This document shows, piece after piece, positions 43,382 to 51,991 of a DNA stretch of 53,270 nt. The notes under the pieces are model-generated. The model did not search any database, was not told where the DNA came from, and saw nothing but the letters and a program-made list of their open reading frames with translations. Positions within the stretch are counted from its first letter, which is position 1, and each line of letters starts with the position of its first letter. The translations under genes and the position numbers were made by a program. The DNA is from Chitinophagaceae bacterium (GTDB lineage: Bacteria > Bacteroidota > Bacteroidia > Chitinophagales > Chitinophagaceae). The stretch is taken from assembly GCA_947447825.1 (NCBI GenBank), contig CANFLL010000018.1:1-53270 (forward strand), in the 5' to 3' direction.

Positions 43382-44932
43382 TTAAAACTTTATCTCTTCT
43401 TCATTCTCGTCGAAGAACTTAAATTCTATAAGATGTAAATTATTATTTTCCTTTATTTTTAATTTCGTTTTATAGGTGCGCTTCCATCTTTTTGCAATAG
43501 ATGTAAAAAAACCTTTTGTTAAGTGTGAATAAAGTATTGGATGAACAACTAACAACAAGTTTTTGTGTGCATGGCTAACCAAGTAGTTTAACCTCTTTTC
43601 AATTTCATCTTCTAAAAGCAAACTAGAGGTTATTTTTCCAGACCCATGACAAACAGGACACTCTTCAGATGTATTGATATTCATCTCTTGCTTCATCCTT
43701 TGCCTAGTAACTTGCAAAAGACCAAATTTAGAAACAGGTAATACAGCATGTTTTGCCCTATCACCAGACATAAACCCTTCCATTGCCTCTTGTAACTTCT
43801 TTTTGTTATCAGGCAATTTCATGTCAATGAAATCAATCACTATAATGCCGCCAATATCACGAAGTCTTAATTGTCTTGCTATTTCTTCTGCCGCCTCAAG
43901 GTTCGTTTGAAGTGCATTTTCCTCTTGGCTATTGCTCACGCTCTTGTATCCACTGTTCACGTCTATTACATGCAATGCTTCAGTGTGTTCAATAACTAAA
44001 TAAGCTCCACTTGGTAAATTAACAGTTTTTCCAAAAGCACTCTTAACTTGTTTAGTAACATTGTAAGTGTCAAATAATGGCGAACCATTATTATAAAAAC
44101 TTACAATATCAACTTTATCAGGTGCAATTCTTTGTAGATAATTTCTTGTTTCAGTAAATATGTTTTTATCATTTACTACAATCTTGTTGAAGTCCGCAGA
44201 CAATAAATCCCTTAGAAAACTAGTCGTTTTATTTTGCTCGCTGAGAATTTTAACAGGAGCCTCAGCACCTTTCAAACTTGTTTGTATAGACTTCCAAGTT
44301 TCAACAAGTGCTAACAAGTCCTGATGAAGTTCATCATTACTTTTTCCTTCTGCTGCTGTACGAACAATTACGCCAAAGCCAGAAGGTTTAAAAGCTTCAA
44401 CAATTTTGTGTAGTCTTTTACGCTCATCGCTTGAGTGAATCTTTTTTGAAACTGCAATAACTTCATTGAAGGGTGTAATCACAACAAAACGACCTGGCAA
44501 ACTGATTTCGCAGCTGAGTCTAGGACCTTTTGCTGCTATTGGTTCTTTAAGTATTTGTACAAGTATGTTTGGTTTGCCATTTAAAACCTCATTAATCTTT
44601 CCAGTTTTTATAATTTCTGGTTCAATGTTAAACGTTCCCAAATCGAACCCATTCTCGCTTCTATCTACGATTGCCATCTGGGTGAACTTCAACAGCGACC
44701 GTGCATAAGGAGACAAATCAGTGTAATGCAAAAATGCATCTTTCTCAAATCCTACATCTACAAATGCTGCATTCAGGCCAGGGATCAATTTCTTTACCTT
44801 TCCTAAGTACAAATCACCCACAGCAAAGATTGCATTGTTGTTCTCGTTGTGTAATTCTACGAGTTTCTTATCTTCCAATAAGGCTATCTCCACTCCATTA
44901 GGAGTAGAGTTTATGATCAGTTCTTTATTCAC
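43382..44932 (-). CDS. rng: Ribonuclease G/E family endoribonuclease
   Basis: Single-strand-specific endoribonuclease acting in rRNA maturation and mRNA decay. An S1 domain (NAIFAVGDLYLGKVKKLIPG, LNAAFVDVGFEKDAFLHYTD) leads into the RNase E/G catalytic core with DIGGIIVIDFIDMK and the zinc-link CPVCHGSG. The conserved N-terminus of Bacteroidota homologues, NKELIINSTPNGVEIALLED, begins at a GTG codon at 44932. The frame stays open to an ATG at 45025, which would add 31 residues without family similarity, so GTG is preferred. About 516 residues. No long C-terminal degradosome scaffold is present, so RNase G-like. Confidence 0.93.
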   Translation of the reverse strand: MNKELIINSTPNGVEIALLEDKKLVELHNENNNAIFAVGDLYLGKVKKLIPGLNAAFVDVGFEKDAFLHYTDLSPYARSLLKFTQMAIVDRSENGFDLGTFNIEPEIIKTGKINEVLNGKPNILVQILKEPIAAKGPRLSCEISLPGRFVVITPFNEVIAVSKKIHSSDERKRLHKIVEAFKPSGFGVIVRTAAEGKSNDELHQDLLALVETWKSIQTSLKGAEAPVKILSEQNKTTSFLRDLLSADFNKIVVNDKNIFTETRNYLQRIAPDKVDIVSFYNNGSPLFDTYNVTKQVKSAFGKTVNLPSGAYLVIEHTEALHVIDVNSGYKSVSNSQEENALQTNLEAAEEIARQLRLRDIGGIIVIDFIDMKLPDNKKKLQEAMEGFMSGDRAKHAVLPVSKFGLLQVTRQRMKQEMNINTSEECPVCHGSGKITSSLLLEDEIEKRLNYLVSHAHKNLLLVVHPILYSHLTKGFFTSIAKRWKRTYKTKLKIKENNNLHLIEFKFFDENEEEIKF

Positions 44933-45095
44933 AAAATTAGAAACTTTAAAACGAATAACAAAAGCATCCTTGAAAGGGATGAAATACCATGCAAAACCAC
45001 TATCCTTAACATCTTTTGTTATCAAAGAGTTATCCGCAGAAAGTAATTATTGGGCTTGTAGAAGTATTGTATTGATGGCAATAAGTAATCAATTT

Positions 45096-45137
45096 AAATG
45101 CTGCAACCACTTGTATAAACAAACGATTGCAGCATTT
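45096..45137 (-). terminator. Stem-loop between the basic mini-gene and rng
   Basis: AAATGCTGCAA and TTGCAGCATTT form a perfect 11-bp stem around a 20-nt loop, 21 bp after the stop of the gene at 45159. There is no T run on the minus strand, so it may be a processing or attenuation site rather than a strong terminator. Confidence 0.5.
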
Positions 45138-45158
45138 AGTATAAAAAAGAATTTAAAA

Positions 45159-45248
45159 TTATTTCTTTTTATGACGGTTCTTTCTTAAACGTTTTTTTCT
45201 TTTGTGAGTAGCAATTTTATGACGTTTTCTCTTTTTACCACAAGGCAT
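45159..45248 (-). CDS. Very small basic ribosome-type protein (AURKAIP1/COX24-like)
   Basis: A 29-residue product, MPCGKKRKRHKIATHKRKKR followed by LRKNRHKKK, with 20 Lys/Arg/His residues. This is the pattern of the short AURKAIP1/COX24-domain proteins of Bacteroidota, homologous to the C-terminus of mitochondrial mS38 and to bS22 of mycobacteria, which sit in the small ribosomal subunit. The start ATG at 45248 and stop TAA at 45159 are clear. It lies upstream of rng, separated by a stem-loop. It is too short for routine gene finding. The ribosomal role is known for relatives and inferred here. Confidence 0.85.
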   Translation of the reverse strand: MPCGKKRKRHKIATHKRKKRLRKNRHKKK

Positions 45249-45305
45249 ACCTAGTTCTTTTTCTTTGTTTAAAAATAATTGTTTATTATAATGATAGCTG
45301 TTAAG

Positions 45306-46151
45306 CTATTTCTTTAAAAGATTAATTCTGTCTGTTAGTTCTCTAACAGCATTCTCATTTTTCACTTTGCCCTTCACAGTTGTGTACCACTTAATGGCAC
45401 TTTGCTTATCGCCCTTCATGTCATAACACTCTGCCAAATGCAAATCTATTTCTAAGTTGTCGGGTTGAGCTTTGTTTATCAACAAAAAACGATCAATTGC
45501 TTTGTCAAACTGACCACTCTTCTTTCCACCCAATGCTAGAATATATTGACCATACAAATTAGCTGGATTTTTCTGAACAATCTCTCTTACAGGCATTATA
45601 CCTTGCATAGGATTATCTGAAATACTTCCTAAAATGTAGCATGCTCCTAAACCAATTTTACTACTGTCATTTGCAGGATTCAGCTGTAAAGCCTGCTCAA
45701 AAAGAACTTTTGCATTAGAAGCTAACCAGTTTTCCATTGCTGGATCAGCCTCCACTAACAACCTATCTAAAAATTGTTGGGCGGCGAATGTCAGACTTTT
45801 TTCCGAACTTTCCAACTTTGATGCTTCTCCATTATAAAAAGCATACGGTTCAAACAGGTGCATACTATCTTTCCAGAAACTTGCAAGCTGTTTATAAGCC
45901 TTTAATTGCTGTTCTTTTACATCACCACGATATACACTGTTTTCTAGTTTAGTTATTCTGTCAGATTGTTCTGGAGTAAGCCTTTGCTTCGCTTTTAGTA
46001 ATAAATCTTTAAACTGAACACTTGGTCTTTTATTAGCTGCAGCAGCCATTGGTGGAGCTTCTTTCTTGGGAGGTATTGTGTTGCCAAAAAAGAAAAGAGC
46101 CAGAACTACTAACAATCCAGAAGTAGCTAAAATGAGTTGAGAACGATTCAC
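45306..46151 (-). CDS. Membrane-anchored TPR protein
   Basis: 281 residues. One N-terminal membrane segment (about 6-25, LILATSGLLVVLALFFFGNT), an alanine/proline-rich spacer (IPPKKEAPPMAAAANKRP), then an all-helical domain with tetratricopeptide repeats (WLASNAKVLFEQALQLNPAN, GQYILALGGKKSGQFDKAID, IDLHLAECYDMKGDKQSAIK). The domain is expected on the periplasmic side. Such proteins scaffold complexes, but no partner is evident here. It follows the HU gene by 30 bp on the same strand. Confidence 0.8.
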   Translation of the reverse strand: MNRSQLILATSGLLVVLALFFFGNTIPPKKEAPPMAAAANKRPSVQFKDLLLKAKQRLTPEQSDRITKLENSVYRGDVKEQQLKAYKQLASFWKDSMHLFEPYAFYNGEASKLESSEKSLTFAAQQFLDRLLVEADPAMENWLASNAKVLFEQALQLNPANDSSKIGLGACYILGSISDNPMQGIMPVREIVQKNPANLYGQYILALGGKKSGQFDKAIDRFLLINKAQPDNLEIDLHLAECYDMKGDKQSAIKWYTTVKGKVKNENAVRELTDRINLLKK

Positions 46152-46181
46152 TTAAAAATAATTTTGAGCGAAATTAGCCTT

Positions 46182-46475
46182 TTATAAAGGTTTTTTACAT
46201 TTAGTTTTTACATCTTTTCCAAAATCTTTTCCTGGCTTAAAGCCTGCAATGTACATGGCAGGGATATTTATTGCAACATTCCTCTTTACTATTCTTCCCA
46301 CTTTGGCTGCTCTTTTTTTGGGAAAGAAAGTACCAAAACCACGTAAATAAACACCCTCTCCTTCAATAACAGCATTTTTAATTTCCGCAAAAAGAGCTTC
46401 AATCGTAATCAAAACATCTACTTTTGGAATACCAGTTTTATCACCGATTAATGTTATTATTTCAGACTTGCGCAT
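46182..46475 (-). CDS. HU/IHF-family DNA-binding protein
   Basis: A 97-residue DNA-bending protein. The helical dimerisation part MRKSEIITLIGDKTGIPKVD is followed by the beta-arm region GVYLRGFGTFFPKKRAAKVG, INIPAMYIAGFKPGKDF. The GFGTF motif and the C-terminal phosphate-contact FKPGK are typical. The tip motif RNP is replaced by a divergent sequence (NVAINIPA). In this position beside mutY it is commonly annotated as an integration host factor-like subunit. The Lys-rich end (KTKCKKPL) is unusual but short. Confidence 0.93.
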   Translation of the reverse strand: MRKSEIITLIGDKTGIPKVDVLITIEALFAEIKNAVIEGEGVYLRGFGTFFPKKRAAKVGRIVKRNVAINIPAMYIAGFKPGKDFGKDVKTKCKKPL

Positions 46476-46638
46476 ACCTATATTATTGATTGTTAATATT
46501 AAAATACCAAAGTAACTGTTTTTTTTCGATTAACAAATTAAACACAAAGTATTTTCTAGTGTTAAAAATTATCATCAGTTTATTGAACAACTTGAATAGA
46601 CAAACAACCTTTCATTTTTCTACCTATATATTTATCCT

Positions 46639-47688
46639 ATGAAACAACAGGTTACTGAGTTATTAATGAATTGGCATACAAATTTTAATAATAGGCAGAT
46701 GCCTTGGAAGGGCGAAAAAGATCCTTATAAAATTTGGCTAAGTGAGATTATTTTACAACAAACCAGAGTTGAACAAGGGTTATCTTACTATCAACGATTC
46801 ATTGCAACCTATCCCACCATTGCAGATTTAGCCCAAGCTAAAGATGAAGATGTTTTTAAATTGTGGGAAGGATTGGGTTATTATAATAGATGTAAAAACC
46901 TTTTGCATACGGCAAGAATAATTTATTATGAACTTGATGGAAAGTTCCCCAATAATTATGACACCATCGTTGCCCTAAAAGGAATTGGTCCCTACACTGC
47001 TGCTGCAATTGCTTCGTTTGCCTTTAATTTACCCTATGCAGTGGTGGATGGAAATGTGTTTAGGGTACTTTCCCGTTTGTTCGCCATTGATACGCCCATA
47101 GATAGTACCGAAGGAAAACAGCAATTCGCTTTGCTTGCACAGGAGGTGTTAGATAAAAAAAATGCTGCACTCTTCAATCAGGCTATTATGGATTTTGGTG
47201 CAACAGTTTGCAAACCCACCAATCCCCAATGCAATTCATGTCACCTGAAAGAAATATGTACTGGTTTTAATAATGCGTTGGTGAATAGGTTGCCAGTAAA
47301 AGAAAAGGTATTACTCAAGAAAAATAGGTGGTTTTATTATTTCATCCTGCAACACGAAGAAACAGTTTTGGTGGAGAAAAGAACTTCTCGTGATATATGG
47401 GAAAACCTCTATGAGTTTTATTTGCTAGAAACCACTGAACAAATTATTTGGAAGGAAGCAACCTTGCAAGAATGGCTTAATCAACAATTTGGCATTGAGC
47501 GGGCAACTATCCATAGTGTTTCGCCGCTGCAAAAGCAACAACTTACCCATCAATCAATAAAAGGACAATTTATTAAAGTTAACCTCACCTCAATACCCCA
47601 AAATCTTTTAAAAGCCCAATGGCAGCCCTTGAAAGATTTGCAGCAATTGGCTTTTCCAAAGTTTATTAATCAATATCTGGAGCTGTAG
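46639..47688 (+). CDS. mutY: A/G-specific adenine glycosylase MutY
   Basis: Base-excision enzyme that removes adenine opposite 8-oxoguanine. HhH-GPD core: LQQTRVEQGLSYYQRF (catalytic-site helix with QQT-R), WEGLGYYNRCKNL, the helix-hairpin-helix LKGIGPYTAAAIASFAF, and the catalytic aspartate in AVVDGNVFRVLSR. The 4Fe-4S cluster is C-x6-C-x2-C-x5-C (CKPTNPQC, NSC, HLKEIC). The C-terminal MutT-like domain for 8-oxoG recognition follows from about 230. 349 residues is normal. It diverges from the HU gene. Confidence 0.97.
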   Translation: MKQQVTELLMNWHTNFNNRQMPWKGEKDPYKIWLSEIILQQTRVEQGLSYYQRFIATYPTIADLAQAKDEDVFKLWEGLGYYNRCKNLLHTARIIYYELDGKFPNNYDTIVALKGIGPYTAAAIASFAFNLPYAVVDGNVFRVLSRLFAIDTPIDSTEGKQQFALLAQEVLDKKNAALFNQAIMDFGATVCKPTNPQCNSCHLKEICTGFNNALVNRLPVKEKVLLKKNRWFYYFILQHEETVLVEKRTSRDIWENLYEFYLLETTEQIIWKEATLQEWLNQQFGIERATIHSVSPLQKQQLTHQSIKGQFIKVNLTSIPQNLLKAQWQPLKDLQQLAFPKFINQYLEL

Positions 47689-47830
47689 ATTCTAGTAATG
47701 AAATAAACTAGGAATCCATTTCTCACAAGCCATTTTAGTTAATGGAAAATATGTTAAGAGATTGAAAGGAATAAGTTAAAAAGACACTGTTTTGAAGTGA
47801 AAATTACTCAATGAGTCTCTACCAATTACC

Positions 47831-48586
47831 CTACAGAATATACTTGTTAAACAATTGGCCTTCTATTTCATACAGCTTAGCGTCTTTCAATCCGTATCCT
47901 TTTAGCTTTTGCATATACTCTTGTGTTAATTCTTTTTTTGTTGTTTTTTTACCTTTTGTAGGAGGCGTTATTTCGGTTTCATTAAAGTTTGCCAGCTCTA
48001 CTTTTGTGGCAAACCACGTGGTGTTATACCTTGGTATCGCCAACCCTAATATCATTCCAGGCAAACCTTGCACAGCTTCGGGGCCTGCGGGCATTACAAA
48101 TTGTTCACAATAAAAAGCAACAACATAAACGGTATCGTATATCCTTCCAATGGCTTTTCGGCATTCATAACCAGCTATTGTTCTTGTCTCCTTGGTAATC
48201 CGCCATTTAATGTTACTTAAACTATCCTTTAGCACATAATCTTGCATAATAATAGATTTTTTAACCACCGTTTGCTTGGTTTTATAATCAATAAAAATAC
48301 TATTGTCTCCATTGGGCATACTAAAACGCATTCCAGCACCTTGAGAATTATCATGATCAAATTTGTACAGCGACATACCATTGGCATACATAAAACTAAA
48401 GTAACTAATATTGTATTTAGGAATTCTTGATTTGTATTCATCAACGTTTCCTCCTTCTAAATCACGATGTTGATTCACCTTTTTCTCAAACTCTATTTTT
48501 ACTTTAGTAATGTAATCCTGTGCTGTTACTGTTTCAATCATTGAAATAATGATAAATAGCGGCAACCAAATATTTTTGTTTTTCAT
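47831..48586 (-). CDS. GLPGLI family exported protein
   Basis: 251 residues with a signal peptide (MKNKNIWLPLFIIISMIETV, then TAQ). The family signature is seen as LPGMILGLAIPRY (equivalent of GLPGLI), preceded by ECRKAIGRIYDTVYVVAFYC. The function of the family is unknown. It starts 4 bp after the stop of the TonB-receptor-like gene, a pairing that is common in Bacteroidota and suggests that both act on the same outer-membrane process. Confidence 0.9.
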   Translation of the reverse strand: MKNKNIWLPLFIIISMIETVTAQDYITKVKIEFEKKVNQHRDLEGGNVDEYKSRIPKYNISYFSFMYANGMSLYKFDHDNSQGAGMRFSMPNGDNSIFIDYKTKQTVVKKSIIMQDYVLKDSLSNIKWRITKETRTIAGYECRKAIGRIYDTVYVVAFYCEQFVMPAGPEAVQGLPGMILGLAIPRYNTTWFATKVELANFNETEITPPTKGKKTTKKELTQEYMQKLKGYGLKDAKLYEIEGQLFNKYIL

Positions 48587-48590
48587 ATTC

Positions 48591-51365
48591 TTATTTGTGT
48601 GTATGTGAAAAATTCCATGTTGCTGTTAGTAGAAAATATCTCGGAATATAATTGCTGGTAGTTTCTGACAGATAATTTCCGCTGGCATATCTCGAGTAAC
48701 CAGTTGCCTGATTTAAAATATCATTGACTGAAAATTTTGTTTCCAACGTGCCAGAAGTGTTCCATTTTTTGGTTATGTAGGCATTCCATTTAAAAACATT
48801 ATTACTGGTGCTGAAAGAGCGGTTTGCTGGTTGAAATTTCAAATCCGCATCTGAGCTTAATTCTATCTTCCAAGGAAAATAGACGGTTCCTGTGATGGTG
48901 TAATTATGCGATAAATTAGTTCTTGAGCCAATGTTACCAGAACTAGACACAGAATTTGTGTAGTTGACGGTAGAGTTAACACCAAAATAGTATTTATCGG
49001 GCTTATTGTAACTAAAGCTTGGCCCCAAACCATAATTCCAGTTTTTATCTGTATTGGTTACTTTATTAACAATGCTTACCGAAGTAGACATATAAACATT
49101 TCCTGATAGCCCCCACTTAAATCCTGTTTTGCCTATTGATCGATTAAAGCTAATGTATGATGATATGTTAGAATTACCATTTTTGTTGGTGTACTTAACT
49201 ACAGACTTATTATAGGCTGCATAATCTGTTGTGTTAATGATTTCATTTTGTGTTAAATAATAGTTTATCCCGCAAAACAAACTTTGACCCGATAAAAAAT
49301 TATAGTCGAAAAAGTTTGCAGAGAGCGAATGGGTAAATGAAGGAACCAAATTAGGATTCCCTACAAATTCAGTTAAGGAGTTGCTTTTATCCTTCAATGG
49401 TTGCAACTCATTAATGGAAGGCTGCCTTGTTCTGCCACTATAATTAAAGCTTAAACTTCTACTCATTTTTAAAGGTAGTGTAAGGCTAGCCTGTGGAAAA
49501 AAGTTAGTGAAATGGCGATTGTTGGTGGTAGTTGCAACAGCCGTTTGCTTTAGATCTGTAAATGAAAGCTTCCCACCTGCCGAGAAGTTGAATTTCTTTT
49601 TCACAAATTGAAGCATCAACCCTGGCATGTGCGATGTAGTTACATAATGATAACTGCTGCTTAAACTATCTACAAAAAAATTGTAATGTGCAGTAGAATC
49701 CTTACTAAAAACTGTTCTGTCTTTTTCTAAGTCAGTCAATTTGATTGCGTAGGAAATTTCCAGATTCAATGCTTTCGTTAATGGCTCCGTATAAGCCAGC
49801 TTGCCCGCATAAGCCTTTGTGGTGGTAAGGTTTGTTTGCTTTTGATTCGGGTTTTCGGTGGTGGAAGAATGTGTGGTGGAATCGAAAAGCTGATTAGCAG
49901 AAGCCGTAGTTAGTTCATTAGAGCCATCATCAAAGCTTTGCTGCAAGTTCAACGAAAGTGTCCTTCTTTCTTTCCTAAATTTTTGTCTCCAAAGTACCCC
50001 AATGTTTAAGTGCTTGCCATTTCCCACCGTGCTATCATTGCGCGTGCTAGTGTTTAAGAAGCTTCCGTCTTTGCCGTTTTTTGTTTCTGAGTAACTATTC
50101 TGTGTGCTATTTTTATCAACCTGACTTCCTTGTATGGTTACTTTAATAGATGCAAATGAATCCAAAGCCGCATCGAATGTGCCTCCCATTTTATGGTCTA
50201 TCTGCCAAGAGTTGGTGTTGCGGTAGCTGCTGCTTACCCTAACTGAACTATCAGGAAGTATTTTTGTGTTGTTACTCTTTTGCCAACCATCAGTAACTAA
50301 TTTTTTATACCGATAATTTCCATTTACTTTTTGTTTGGCTTCATGCCATTTGTCCGAAAATTGTGCGCCAGCATAAGTACTTGTAGGCAACCCAGAACCG
50401 TAAAACGTACCCGACTCATAGCTATCGTTACCAAAAAGTAAGGTCCCGCCATCATCATCTATTCTTTCCAAATCGTTACTTATATACTGAGAACGGTCTT
50501 GGCTACTAAGCCCCACCTGTCCAGTATTCGAGGCAATGCCAAACACACTAACTTTCAGGTTATGGCTAAACTTATTAAACATACCCTCTTCGTCATAAAA
50601 GTTTTTTAGGTTACTACCGCCCGAAACTTTCCCAAAATATCCCTGCTTACTGTTTTCTTTTAGTTTTATGTTGATTGTTTTTGTATGCTTACCATCATCA
50701 ATACCCGTAAAAGCAGATTGGTCACTTTTTTTATTAAATACCTGAACCTTATCTACACTCTTTGCTTGCAAATACTTTGTTGCTAACAAAGGATCATCGC
50801 CAAAAAACTCATCTCCATCCACCAATACGGTGGTTACGTCCTCACCTTGGGCTTTTATTTTGCCATCTCTGCTTACTTCAATGCCCGGCAATCGTTTTAA
50901 TAAGTCTTCCAGCGTTGCTCCTTGTTTGGTAGCAAAACTATCTGCCTTGTATTCAAGCGTATCTCCCTTCATTCTGATAGCCGCAGCCGAAAGTACAATT
51001 ACCTCTTGCAGCAAGGCAACCCGAGACGTCATATTAATGTTGCCAATGTTTTTTGTAGTAGTGTCTTGCAGATTAACTTTCTGAATATAGTCGGCAGCTT
51101 GCGGAGCAGTAATCATTAAAGTGTAATTGCCTGCATGTAATCCTTCCATCAAAAAGCTACCATCAACTTGACTACGGGTAAAGGTTACTAAGCTAGAATC
51201 GTTGTTATTAATTAATGCCACTACAGCATATTCCAGTTTTTTTCTGATGCTTGTATCGGTTACTACGCCCTTAATACTCGCCTTTTGAGAATATCCCAGA
51301 ACCGATACACCCATAAATAATAGGACAAAAAACAGGTTGAACAAATAGGAAATATTCTTTTTCAA
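48591..51365 (-). CDS. TonB-receptor-like outer membrane beta-barrel protein
   Basis: 924 residues. The start codon is TTG (51365), supported by the signal peptide MKKNISYLFNLFFVLLFMGV, SVLGYSQ. A carboxypeptidase-regulatory-like domain (about 28-112, ASIKGVVTDTSIRKKLEYAV) leads into a plug-like domain (LEDLLKRLPGIEVSRDGKIK, TTVLVDGDEFFGDDPLLATK), then a long barrel rich in aromatic and Ser/Thr residues (outer membrane protein beta-barrel type 3). It lacks a clear SusD partner, so it is a stand-alone transporter or surface protein. It forms an operon with the GLPGLI gene. Substrate unknown. Confidence 0.9.
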   Translation of the reverse strand: MKKNISYLFNLFFVLLFMGVSVLGYSQKASIKGVVTDTSIRKKLEYAVVALINNNDSSLVTFTRSQVDGSFLMEGLHAGNYTLMITAPQAADYIQKVNLQDTTTKNIGNINMTSRVALLQEVIVLSAAAIRMKGDTLEYKADSFATKQGATLEDLLKRLPGIEVSRDGKIKAQGEDVTTVLVDGDEFFGDDPLLATKYLQAKSVDKVQVFNKKSDQSAFTGIDDGKHTKTINIKLKENSKQGYFGKVSGGSNLKNFYDEEGMFNKFSHNLKVSVFGIASNTGQVGLSSQDRSQYISNDLERIDDDGGTLLFGNDSYESGTFYGSGLPTSTYAGAQFSDKWHEAKQKVNGNYRYKKLVTDGWQKSNNTKILPDSSVRVSSSYRNTNSWQIDHKMGGTFDAALDSFASIKVTIQGSQVDKNSTQNSYSETKNGKDGSFLNTSTRNDSTVGNGKHLNIGVLWRQKFRKERRTLSLNLQQSFDDGSNELTTASANQLFDSTTHSSTTENPNQKQTNLTTTKAYAGKLAYTEPLTKALNLEISYAIKLTDLEKDRTVFSKDSTAHYNFFVDSLSSSYHYVTTSHMPGLMLQFVKKKFNFSAGGKLSFTDLKQTAVATTTNNRHFTNFFPQASLTLPLKMSRSLSFNYSGRTRQPSINELQPLKDKSNSLTEFVGNPNLVPSFTHSLSANFFDYNFLSGQSLFCGINYYLTQNEIINTTDYAAYNKSVVKYTNKNGNSNISSYISFNRSIGKTGFKWGLSGNVYMSTSVSIVNKVTNTDKNWNYGLGPSFSYNKPDKYYFGVNSTVNYTNSVSSSGNIGSRTNLSHNYTITGTVYFPWKIELSSDADLKFQPANRSFSTSNNVFKWNAYITKKWNTSGTLETKFSVNDILNQATGYSRYASGNYLSETTSNYIPRYFLLTATWNFSHTHK

Positions 51366-51640
51366 GGCAATACTTTTATAATTGAAGGTTTAAAATGACA
51401 ATGAATCAAACGGCTAATCAATTAGGTTATTCAATAGGCAGCAAAAACATTTTTTATATTTTTCATAATATGCGTTTGCAAAACTGTCTTTTCAATAACA
51501 AAACAAGCAACGAAGATAATGGAATGGGCATTTGAAAGGATGAATTGCAAAAATAAAGGAGGTATTAGAGAAATTCATTTTCCTCATTCCCTCTTTTTAA
51601 AGTTGTAAGTAATAAGTCAAAAGTTGAAAGTCATAAGTGG
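51366..51640. other. Gene-free spacer upstream of the TonB-receptor-like gene
   Basis: AT-rich DNA containing the unseen promoter of the receptor gene. From about 51600 a series of short direct repeats begins (aaagtcataagt/aaagttgaaagtc type) that continues into the duplicated terminator block. No coding frame or strong motif seen. Confidence 0.5.
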
Positions 51641-51696
51641 AAAGTCATAAGTTGAAAGTCAAAAGTCTTAAACAAGTTGAATGTTAGTCAAAATAA

Positions 51697-51738
51697 AAAG
51701 AGGCAGTTAGGAAGATAATACTTCTCAACTGCCTCTTT
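51697..51738 (-). terminator. Terminator hairpin, copy 1
   Basis: AAAGAGGCAGTT (51697-51708) and AACTGCCTCTTT (51727-51738), a 12-bp perfect stem with an 18-nt loop. On the minus strand it is followed by TTATTTTG, on the plus strand by CTTTTATA. It could act in both directions. Confidence 0.75.
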
Positions 51739-51851
51739 CTTTTATACTCCCAGACTTTCGACTCTTAACTTTTAACTGTTGACTGTAATAAATCATAAGT
51801 CATGAGTTGAAAGTCAAAAGTCTTACACAAGTTGAATGTTAGTCAAAATAA

Positions 51852-51893
51852 AAAGAGGCAGTTAGGATGATAATACTTCTCAACTGCCTCTTT
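51852..51893 (-). terminator. Terminator hairpin, copy 2
   Basis: Same stem AAAGAGGCAGTT/AACTGCCTCTTT (51852-51863, 51882-51893). It is the first hairpin reached by a minus-strand transcript leaving the gene at 51992, about 100 bp after its stop. The stretch 51920-51985 between is made of taaccactaa/taataac simple repeats. Confidence 0.75.
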
Positions 51894-51991
51894 CTTTTAT
51901 ACGTTACTCCCGATTCCTATTTTTAACTAACCACTAATAACTAATAACTAACCACTAACCACTAACCACTAATATCTAACCACTAATAACC

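Larger units (their letters stand above)
51643..51903. repeat. Direct duplication of about 105 bp carrying a terminator hairpin
   Basis: Two copies, about 51643-51746 and 51789-51903, with hairpins 155 bp apart. Each contains gttgaaagtcaaaagtctta, caagttgaatgttagtcaaaa and then an identical stem. The copies differ in a handful of positions (aaacaag/acacaag, gaagataa/gatgataa). The duplication is recent. Confidence 0.85.

Noticed and set aside
44933-45025. A 31-residue N-terminal extension of RNase G from the ATG at 45025
   Set aside because: The extra residues show no family similarity; the conserved start NKELIINSTPNG begins right after a GTG at 44932.
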